Origin: CAVVEC01 sp963770485
GTDB taxonomy: Bacteria > Acidobacteriota > Terriglobia > Terriglobales > Acidobacteriaceae
Length of the DNA stretch: 64,000 nt
Reading direction: 5' to 3'
NCBI GenBank assembly: GCA_963770485.1
Contig: CAVYPX010000005.1
Span: 176,240 to 240,239, forward strand
In this document: positions 56,560 to 64,000 of the stretch, in pieces
Numbering within the stretch: position 1 is the first letter of the stretch
How the letters are laid out: every line of letters starts with the position of its first letter
Made by a program: the position numbers and the translations under genes
Notes under the pieces: generated by a model
Seen by the model: only the letters and a program-made list of their open reading frames with translations
What the model was told of the DNA's origin: nothing
Database searches by the model: none

Positions 56560-56685
56560 TCAGCGCGTGAGGGCTCGGGGATGGCATATGATCCGAACCA
56601 TCACGAAATAGTTATGTTCGGCGGTGACAACAACCCCGTAAATGGCAGGTTGTTTGGCGACACGTGGAAGTGGACCGGACGGTAG
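56560..56685 (+). pseudogene. Fragment of a Kelch-repeat protein
   Basis: SAREGSGMAYDPNHHEIVMF and then GGDNNPVNGRLFGDTWKW form one Kelch-type blade, ended by TAG. No start signal or further blades; a remnant of a larger gene. Confidence 0.55.
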
Positions 56686-56770
56686 CAAATGTTTATGCGC
56701 GGCAACCCGCCAAGCAAGGCCGAGACTCCGAGGGCCAGCGCGCTCTAGCAGCCCGTGGTGAAACACTGAA

Positions 56771-57157
56771 TTAGCTGATCTGCTCGACTAGCATCTCTCG
56801 GCCGGCCTTATCGTAGAACGTCATAGTCATCCTACCGGTATCCACAGTCCACTTCTCTATCCCGCTCTGCGCCAGGCCCCTGGACATCTCTAAGTAAGTC
56901 GTCTGGCGCAGCTCGTGCCGGCGCAGGTGTTGAAGAAACGTCTCGCGTTGACCGGTTTCAGCGACGGCAAGCACCTCGTGCGCAGGTGGGGAGACGACCC
57001 TGTGGCCGCCCTGCCCGTAGTATTCCGAATGGCCGTCGGCCAGGTAGGAATCGCACCGTTCGACGCCGAGCGCCTTAAGCGCCCGGACATACTCCGGAAG
57101 CGTCCTCGCGTTACCGAGCCGGGCGTGGAGCTCGTTGATTTGCTCGATGGTAAACAT
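56771..57157 (-). CDS. DUF1398 (YbcV-like) family protein
   Basis: 128 residues beginning MFTIEQINELHARLGNARTL, with the family's YVRALKALGVERCDSYLADG and the central HSEYYG. No membrane segment. Function not known; related proteins occur as phage-linked and chromosomal genes. The upstream 22 residues of the open frame were removed because ATG 57157 opens the conserved part. Confidence 0.75.
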   Translation of the reverse strand: MFTIEQINELHARLGNARTLPEYVRALKALGVERCDSYLADGHSEYYGQGGHRVVSPPAHEVLAVAETGQRETFLQHLRRHELRQTTYLEMSRGLAQSGIEKWTVDTGRMTMTFYDKAGREMLVEQIS

Positions 57158-57188
57158 GACTGATGCGGCCTTCGAACATAGTGAGCAT

Positions 57189-57335
57189 TTAGCCGCCGCT
57201 GCCGCCTCTCCTGGCAGTGCCATAAAGATTGCCCCTCACCCGGATCACACCTCCGGCGGGGTATTCCCCGTCCGACCCGGTGAAGCCGGGCAGCAGGGTT
57301 AGCGTGCCTCTCTTGTTCAGTTCGTTCACCGTTCC
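57189..57335 (-). pseudogene. Fragment of a GloVer-type protein
   Basis: GTVNELNKRGTLTLLPGFTG, then YPAGGVIR and GNLYGTARRGG match two partial GloVer repeats, ended by TAA. Same strand and family as the truncated gene at 52906-53469 but 3.7 kb away, so not a simple split. Confidence 0.6.
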
Positions 57336-57497
57336 ATTTACTGTAGTGCAGTAACCAAAGATTTTTGTGGTGCTCGGGAGGGCGAGGATGAAACACATGC
57401 GGCAGCTTTCGCAGCCGTTACACCCTAGCCCTCCATTGCTTAACTCTGAAAGATAGTGACTCAACTCGGGCCACCGCAGGAGCCTTGAACGGTTGCC

Positions 57498-60254
57498 TCA
57501 GAGCTTGGATTCTTGCAGCAGAACAACGTCAGAATCAAAGTGACCCCGCAGAATTCCCAGGCTCTTGCCATCGGGCGACAGGTGAAATGACCAGATTTGC
57601 TCCGACTTGAAGTCTGTCACTGGATGGCCCGCAGAACCGTCCAGTGGCTGCGCCCATATGTTGTCCACCCCGTTCTCCCGGATCACATAAGCTATGGACT
57701 TCCCGTCGGGAGTGAATTGCACACCGCTCGAATAATGGCTGGCATCGAGCATTCGCGGCTGACTCGCTGATCCGAGATCAAACAATGCAATCTTCACTCC
57801 TTTCTCCGGCGCCTCCGCAACCTGCCCTCCTGCAACGGCGGTCGCGAGAGTCTTGCCGTCGGGCGAACCACTGAGCCCTAACAATGGGATGTAACCTTGG
57901 GGGAGAGCGGCAATCGATTCCGATTTGCCGGAGCCGTCCAGCGGCACACGGTAGATTTGGCCATCCACCCAATGGATGTAGTAGACCCATTTCTGATCAG
58001 GCGAGCAAACTGGGAAAGCATCCGACTTTCCGTCCGTCAATTTCACAGGACTGGAACCGTCCGGATTGCTACGCCAGATACTTTGCGACTTGATGCCGCC
58101 GTGAAATGCCCAACTCAAAACCAGGTAGTTCGCGCCACAAGAAGCGGGGCTAACGATTAAAGCGCTGGGATCCGCCAAAAGCTGAGTTTGATTCTTCCCC
58201 TCCGCTCCCAGTTTCAACAGGCGGCCTGTGTTGCTGACCAGGAGATTGCCATCAGCACTCCATCGCAATACGCTCCAGTCGTCAAATTCATTGGATTGCG
58301 AAAGCAGTGGCCGAGGCTCCACAAACTCGCCACGCGCCTTCGAGAGGACGGAAATGGTTGCGTAGCTTCTCGCTAAAATTGTGGCAAGAGTCCTTCCATC
58401 GGCGGAAAGCGTAAGTGTCGCATAACTGCTCGTGTCACGGGTGATCGGTTCGATGTCTCCTCCTGCGCTCCGTAGGAATCCGATTTGTCCCCTACGGAAA
58501 TTCGCTCCCGTTTCCCTGTAGATGGCAAATAGCGCACGGCCATCCGGCGACCACTGAATTTCATTGAGAAACTTGTCTTTGAAAGCGACGAAGCGATGCG
58601 ACTTGCCCGTACCAACATCGAGGATCTCAATCGCGCCGAGGCCTTGCTCAGCCAAATACTGGGAGTAAAAGATTTGATTACCCCTTGGAGACCATGCCAA
58701 GGAACTAGGCCGTTCAGAGATAGATCCCAATTGCACGACCGTCTCGCCGTTGCCCTCCAAGGAGGCGGTGAAGATGCGGTACTTGCCGACCTCCGGGTCA
58801 TTCTGGCGGACGTACGCGATATGCTGCCCCTCAGGAGAGAATGTAATGTCACTGTCAATGTTCTGCACCACCGTTTGCGGAGTGCCCCCCAATATCGGAG
58901 ATCGGTAAAGGTTGTAATAGTTCTGGATTGCATTCTGCGCTTTTCGGAAATAGATGTAGTTTCCGTCAGGCGAAAAGGCGAGGCTTTCATAGTGCGAAGC
59001 CGACGGTGGGAGTATTTGGGTATCGCTGCCCGTGGGTACGTTGCGAAGCCAGAGGCTTTGGAGCCCATTGTCGTCCATAACGCTGAGCACGTACCTACCG
59101 TCCGGCGAAATGGCCGCTCGCGCTGCTTTGCCCGAATTCGTGACTTGCGTGACGGTGATTTTCTGGAAAGGCATCGGGGCAGGAAGATGCCAGAGGGAGT
59201 AGACCCCGAAGCCGGCTGCGCCGAGCACGATCAGCACTGCGAACACTCCCACCGCGACCCCCGATTTGTGCTGCTTGGCGACCGCGATGACGGCGGAACT
59301 GCTAGTCTGCGAGGGCTGCGCCACCGACGGCGGCACCGTTGCCACACCACCTGGGGGTGCTACGTCTTGGCGGCCAGACTCGGTGTCGCGCTTCAGCCGT
59401 TGCAGATCGGTGCGGATCTCGGAGGCATGCTGGTAACGCAGATTGCGGTCTTTTTCCAGGCACTTACTGATGATCCGTTCCAGTTCGGTCGGCACGTCGG
59501 GGTTCAGTCGAACGGGAGGAACTTGGGTACGGCTGAGGATGGCCTCAAAAATCACCCCGGAACTTTCGCCACGGAACGCCAACATTCCCGTCGCCATCTC
59601 ATATAGCACGGCTCCGAATGAGAACAAATCAGTGCGGGCATCCAGTTCTTTTGCTCGTACCTGCTCGGGCGACATGTAGGCGGTGGTTCCCACGGCGGTT
59701 CCGGGGCTGGTCAGCTGCTCGGCGCTCGATTCGATAGTCGGCTGGGATGCGCCCGCTGCCGCTTCCACCTTGCTGCCGGCCGTTGGAGCCACTTTCGCCA
59801 AGCCGAAATCCAGAATCTTGGCGTGGCCGCGCTCCGTGACAAAGATGTTTCCGGGCTTAATGTCTCGATGGACTATGCCTTTGGAGTGTGCCGCATCCAG
59901 TGCGTCCGCAATCTCAATCGCCAAACCGAGCAAGGCATCCGTCTCAATGGGTTTCCCAGCGATCCGGTGTTTCAAGGTCATACCTTCCAGATACTCCATG
60001 ACGATGAATGGCTGACCGTCTTGCTGTCCGATTTCATGGATGGTGCAGATGTTCGGGTGGTTGAGTGCTGAGGCCGCCTTGGCCTCCCGTTGGAAGCGGC
60101 TGAGCGCCTGAGGGTCTCGGGCCACGTCTTCCGGCAGGAACTTGAGGGCGACAAACCGGTCAAGTTTCACATCCTCTGCCTTGTAGACCACACCCATCCC
60201 GCCACCGCCCAGCTTCTCGACGATGCGGTAGTGCGAAATGGTCTGACCGATCAT
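57498..60254 (-). CDS. Ser/Thr protein kinase (PknB type) with PD40 beta-propeller
   Basis: 918 residues. Kinase domain at 1-290: Gly-rich loop KLGGGGMGVVY, Lys38 (VALKFL), HRD at 129-131 and DFG at 149-151, all present, so active. A linker, one membrane helix (about 335-355), then TolB-like PD40 repeats (ISPDGRYVLSV, FSPDGNYIYF, WSPDGRALFA, FTPDGKSIAY) form an outer propeller sensor. Such kinase-propeller fusions are numerous in acidobacteria. Ligand unknown. Confidence 0.92.
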   Translation of the reverse strand: MIGQTISHYRIVEKLGGGGMGVVYKAEDVKLDRFVALKFLPEDVARDPQALSRFQREAKAASALNHPNICTIHEIGQQDGQPFIVMEYLEGMTLKHRIAGKPIETDALLGLAIEIADALDAAHSKGIVHRDIKPGNIFVTERGHAKILDFGLAKVAPTAGSKVEAAAGASQPTIESSAEQLTSPGTAVGTTAYMSPEQVRAKELDARTDLFSFGAVLYEMATGMLAFRGESSGVIFEAILSRTQVPPVRLNPDVPTELERIISKCLEKDRNLRYQHASEIRTDLQRLKRDTESGRQDVAPPGGVATVPPSVAQPSQTSSSAVIAVAKQHKSGVAVGVFAVLIVLGAAGFGVYSLWHLPAPMPFQKITVTQVTNSGKAARAAISPDGRYVLSVMDDNGLQSLWLRNVPTGSDTQILPPSASHYESLAFSPDGNYIYFRKAQNAIQNYYNLYRSPILGGTPQTVVQNIDSDITFSPEGQHIAYVRQNDPEVGKYRIFTASLEGNGETVVQLGSISERPSSLAWSPRGNQIFYSQYLAEQGLGAIEILDVGTGKSHRFVAFKDKFLNEIQWSPDGRALFAIYRETGANFRRGQIGFLRSAGGDIEPITRDTSSYATLTLSADGRTLATILARSYATISVLSKARGEFVEPRPLLSQSNEFDDWSVLRWSADGNLLVSNTGRLLKLGAEGKNQTQLLADPSALIVSPASCGANYLVLSWAFHGGIKSQSIWRSNPDGSSPVKLTDGKSDAFPVCSPDQKWVYYIHWVDGQIYRVPLDGSGKSESIAALPQGYIPLLGLSGSPDGKTLATAVAGGQVAEAPEKGVKIALFDLGSASQPRMLDASHYSSGVQFTPDGKSIAYVIRENGVDNIWAQPLDGSAGHPVTDFKSEQIWSFHLSPDGKSLGILRGHFDSDVVLLQESKL

Positions 60255-60452
60255 GCGAAGAAATGCTAGGCCGCGTCACCCGGCAAGTCAATCGAATCCA
60301 ATTCTTGAATTCCAGGTTCGGGCAGACAGGACCCACCCGGAAATCGGCCACCCACCGTGCCAGAAGCTTAAAGCCTCAGGCCAATCCTCACGAGTCGATT
60401 GTGAAAGTTACTCCCTCATGTCGTAGAAGCCTTGGGGTTTGAGTCTTGCCCG

Positions 60453-61787
60453 CTATCGGTATGGGTAAAAGATAAAGAAGAGCAATGACAATCCCGCGAG
60501 TACCCACAATCCTGGCTTGATTTCCCGCCACCGCCCCGCGACTAGCTTGCAAAAGGGATAAAGCACAAACCCCGCGGTGATTCCAATACCGATGTTGTAA
60601 GTGAAACTCATGAGGGCTACCACCGCAAAGGCTGGGATCAACTCTGTGAAATCTCCAAACGCAATCTTGGTAATGGGCTCGAGCATTAATAGTCCGACGA
60701 CAACCAGCGCTGGCCCGTACGCCTGAGCGGGAATCGCCGCTACAAACGGGGAAAAGAACAGGGTGACAGCAAAACACAGTGCGGTCACAACCGCGGTCAA
60801 GCCAGTTCTTCCCCCGGCCTCCACTCCGGTAGCGGACTCGATATACGCGCCCGATGTGGTTGAGCCCACAAGGGGCGCGAAGATCGTGGAAAAAGCATCG
60901 GCCAGCATGGGCCGCTCGATTTGCGGCAAATTTCCATGCTCATCCAGGAATCCGGCGCGAGCGGAGACCCCGATCAACGTTGCCATGGTATCTACAAATG
61001 CCATGACAAAGATCGTGAGCACGACCGGAAAGAATCCCCAGGTGAGCGCACCTCGAAAATCCAGTTTCAGCACAACCGGGGCGATGCTTGGTGGCATGCT
61101 CAGCCACGCCGTTGGCGGGGGTGCTGTGCCCGTGGCGAACGCCAAGAAGGCTGTTGCGAGGATACCCACCAGAATGGCGGCCGGAAATCGTCTGATCATC
61201 AGCACGGCAATGAGCAAAAAACCAAAAATCGCCACCAATACTGGACTAGAGGTCAGGTGCCCAGCGCGTACCGGTGCGCCTGCACTACCCAGCATCACAA
61301 TTCCAGCCTGATTCAGGCCGATGAACGTCAGGAAAAGTCCGATCCCGACTGCGAAGCTGTAGCGCAAACCTGCGGGAATGGCCTCTACCAACCATTGCCG
61401 AAACCGAAATACCGTCAGCAGCAGAAAAACGACCCCGGCTACAAAAACCGCCGCGAGTGCTTGCTGCCAATGATAGCCCAGTACTTGCACCACGGTGTAC
61501 GACAGGAATGCGTTCTCGCCCATGTAGGCGCAATGGCGAAGGGCCGGTTTGCATACAATCCCATCAACAGCGTGCCGAACACCGCGGTGGCTATGGTTGC
61601 CACCATGGGAAGGCCCGACAGCGATTCCCGCGGTCTTAAGGATGGCAGGATTGACCACGATGATGTAAGACATGGTGACAAACGTGGTCAGCCCGGCTAC
61701 GATCTGCCCAAGAGTTGTCCCAGCGCGCTGCAAGCCGAAGGCTTCGCTGATAAGGGTTGCGGCGGAGCGGCCAAGGGGTTTCGCCAT
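60453..61787 (-). pseudogene. NCS2-family purine permease (AzgA-like) with two compensating frame breaks
   Basis: About 444 residues, twelve membrane segments, proton-coupled uptake of purine bases (guanine/hypoxanthine type). QIVAGLTTFVTMSYIIVVNP, YMGENAFLSYTVVQVLG, GIGLFLTFIGLNQAGIV and VVGSTTSGAYIESATGVEAGGRTGL fit the family. Between 61524 and 61611 the open frame reads nonsense, while the next frame encodes the expected MVATIATAVFGTLLMGLYAN and RPFAIAP; one extra base (near 61607) and one missing base (near 61525) explain this. AAGGAGAGC precedes ATG 61787. Confidence 0.85.
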
Positions 61788-62447
61788 GCTCTCCTTGTAG
61801 CACGAAACACACAACCTAGTTAGTCAACGGGGAGGTAACGATCTTCCGGAAGACGCCCGATGGAACGTGGGACTTGGTCTCATTTCGCGAACAAAAGAGC
61901 GCCGACGAGTAACCACACATATAGAGGGCTATCGCCAGATGGCCATCCATATTTGCCTGGCGTAAAACGCAAGATTCAGAGTACAGACAATGACTGCCCC
62001 AACGGTTAGAGCGGTGGCAGAGATGTCCGGGTAGAGAGCTTATCGAGGGAATGGAGCAGGGAACCCACCCTCGTACGGCTGGATGCCAGCCTTGCCCTCA
62101 AGCCAGTTCTCCAGCAGAGTCAAGGGACATGGCCAGGCAGTGCTTCGGTGAGGATTCCCCAGACAAGCGAAGCGATATGCAGCCAGCGAAGAATTTGGCC
62201 CGAGCGTGTCAGCAAAGCACCGAAAATCACCCACAAAATGAACAGCGCATGCAGGAACAGGACGCAAGTCGCGAGTGCAGAATAAAAGTTAGAAGCAACA
62301 ACGGCTGCATGCATCTGAACATTTACAACAATGCTTACTGATCGGGCCCGCACACATTCACATTCTTCGGGACGGTGGCCAGGGCTACCAAACTCATGCC
62401 AACCTTGGGACAGCGGGTGGGCGAAGATTATAGCGAAACCTTTGATA
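61788..62447. other. 660-base gap without a supported gene
   Basis: Between the permease start and the 3' end of the broken receptor gene. Open frames here have no ribosome site or known motif. No terminator or repeat stood out. Confidence 0.45.
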
Positions 62448-64000
62448 TCAGAAGATGTATTTGACACCTCAACTGAATCCTGTCGCGGCGGTTTATTGCC
62501 ATAGGCATTCGCCGAGAGAATGAACCCATAATTCCCCGCCGGGCAGAGGAGGCTGCTGTTCTGGGCGCAGGCCGTCAAATCAAAGGTATGAACCGGGATG
62601 TCGAAGTTAGGATGGTTCAGTAAATTGAAGAACTCGCCGCGCAGCTGCAGGCGATGGCTTTGAGCGGAATACTCTGGCCAAGGAGAAATCGAGATTGGTA
62701 AAGCCCGGGCCAGTGAGAATGTTGCGCCCCTCGGTGCCAAAAGCCGGACCAAAAGGTTCCGCGGCAGGTTCGGGCGAATGCACACTGGTTAAACCAGTTC
62801 TGTGGCGTTCCCACCTGAGTGGGGGCCTGGCAGGTTGGGTTGGCCGCCACGGCTCCGCCTTTGAATGGGTCTCCGACGAGGTTGGGCCGCTCTGCCGAAA
62901 GCCGCGGCGGAGGCGGCGGGCGCGCCGGCCAGAACCACAGTAAAGGGAGATCCCGTTTCCGCCGTGAGGATTCCTCCCGCCTGCCAATTGTTCAGCAGTT
63001 TCCGGCTCCAGCCCGGACCCTGGGCCCACATACGCCGGAGCGGCAGGTCGTAGAGAAAGCTCAGGGACAACCGGTGCTCCGCATTGAAGTCGGAAAGGCC
63101 GCGGTCGCCCGTAATATCCTGCGAGTTCTGCGGCAAACCGGAGCCCGTGCTTCCCCCGAAGATCGAGGAAATATCATCAATGGACTTAGAGTACGTGTAT
63201 GCAGCCAGGAAGGCCAACCCGTGGCTTAGGCGTCTCTCCGAGCGGAACTGCATGGACTGGTAGGAACTGCTGGCGTTCGATCTCGACGAACAGGACCGAG
63301 GAGAACTGGCCGTATGGTGAGCCGGTTAAGGGGTTCGACTGGTTCCGATCGATCACGTTCGCCAAATGGGTGCCCTTGGAACCGACGTATGCCAGGTCGA
63401 TCATCCAATTGGGGCCCACCTCGTACTGCAAGTCGGCGTTCCACTGCTGCATGTATCCGTCGCGGAAATTGGGAGAAATCATGTTGCCCTGGACTACGCC
63501 CGCCTGCTGACCCTTCTGGCTGCTGAGGATGTCCTGAACCGTGCACAAACCCGCGCAATTGGCGGGGTTCTGGAAATAGGCAGCCAAGTCGTAGAACGGC
63601 GGGTTGATGCGAGGAAGAATGTTGATGTTGGAAATGGGAGCGTCGTAAAAGATGCCGTAGGCAGGGACCACCCAGCGCTCTGACTTCAACGGCCGCCAGG
63701 CGATTCCAATCCGCGGGGCAACATCTCGGTAGGTGGGCTGGAAGGTAGCCCGAGGGATTCCATTGGTCCCCGCCACGGTGGAACTGCTGCCGGCGTCGCG
63801 GAGCAGGGCTCGGGACAGGGAGTCAGGTCCGGAACGCTGAAGCGGTTCAGCGCCTCGACTGGCGGGCTGTTGAATTCATACGCAAGCCAACGTTGAGCAG
63901 GAAACGCGGGATTACGTGAATGTCGTCCTGCACGTAAGCACTGACGCCGTGGCTGCGCAAGCTATTGTAGGTGTTGCCGCTCACCGCGAGGGCGTAGTCC
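62448..64000 (-). pseudogene. TonB/Cna-type receptor barrel, heavily frameshifted (runs off the right edge)
   Basis: Pieces of one outer-membrane barrel read in order across several frames: SAYVQDDIHVIPRFLLNVGL, DVAPRIGIAWRPLKSE, AYVGSKGTHLANVIDRN, FLAAYTYSKSIDDISS, RGLSDFNAEHRLSLSFLYDL, GILTAETGSPFTVVLAG, ILTGPGFTNLDFSLARVF, QLRGEFFNLLNHPNFDIP, ending GVKYIF-stop at 62448. At least six single-base frame changes occur in 1.5 kb (near 62465-62475, 62670-62700, 62790, 62880-62900, 63270 and 63880). Same family as the gene at 24053-27511. The N-terminal half is outside the window. Either a decayed gene or poor sequence. Confidence 0.8.

Overview
The window looks like chromosomal DNA of a GC-rich Gram-negative soil bacterium, most probably an acidobacterium (Acidobacteriota, Terriglobia-like). 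This is inferred from the gene families: outer-membrane receptors with an N-terminal carboxypeptidase-regulatory domain, a Ser/Thr kinase fused to a PD40 propeller, SBBP, GloVer and BNR repeat proteins, two S53 peptidases, and short interspersed palindromic repeats. No rRNA, tRNA, CRISPR array or intact transposase was seen.

Layout. (1) 1-754: the end of a sigma-54-type regulator, then a gene-free stretch with two parS-like palindromes. (2) 754-2400: a secreted sedolisin (S53). (3) 2.5-23.3 kb: a complete exosortase/exopolysaccharide locus. Leftward genes are a TPR lipoprotein (PrsT type), EpsI, an exosortase and a GT39-like membrane protein. Rightward genes are a Wza-like export protein, an outer-membrane barrel protein, a Wzz-like chain-length protein, an AAA ATPase, a tyrosine autokinase, a polyprenyl-phosphate sugar transferase, GT2, GT39, an O-antigen ligase/polymerase, a methyltransferase and a secreted beta-helix protein. 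A PEP-CTERM protein, a likely exosortase substrate, closes the locus. Many of these genes overlap by 4 to 41 bases, which suggests translational coupling. (4) 24.0-30.1 kb: a giant TonB/Cna-type receptor and an ECF sigma/anti-sigma pair. (5) 30.1-38.2 kb: a gene-free stretch with two rightward terminators and no gene in front of them, a BNR/VPS10-like protein, a subtilase with MWG repeats, and an HD-GYP/GAF c-di-GMP phosphodiesterase. (6) 38.2-39.1 kb: two gene fragments joined back to back (phosphatase and histidine kinase). (7) 39.3-46.1 kb: two small proteins, polyphosphate kinase and an SBBP propeller protein. (8) 46.9-50.2 kb: a pqqABCDE cluster for the redox cofactor PQQ. (9) 50.3-57.3 kb: BNR protein, GloVer, CHAT, S53 and DUF1398 genes plus Kelch and GloVer scraps. 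(10) 57.5-64.0 kb: Ser/Thr kinase, NCS2 permease and a badly broken receptor gene.

Reading frames in the first 38 kb are clean. From about 40 kb on, several unrelated genes (ppk1, the SBBP gene, pqqA, pqqB, the NCS2 permease and the final receptor) carry single-base frame breaks that leave the protein motifs on both sides intact. This looks either like local sequence error or like very recent gene decay, and it is the main caveat for the right half. Many start codons were moved inward from the longest open frame, using ribosome binding sites and signal peptides.
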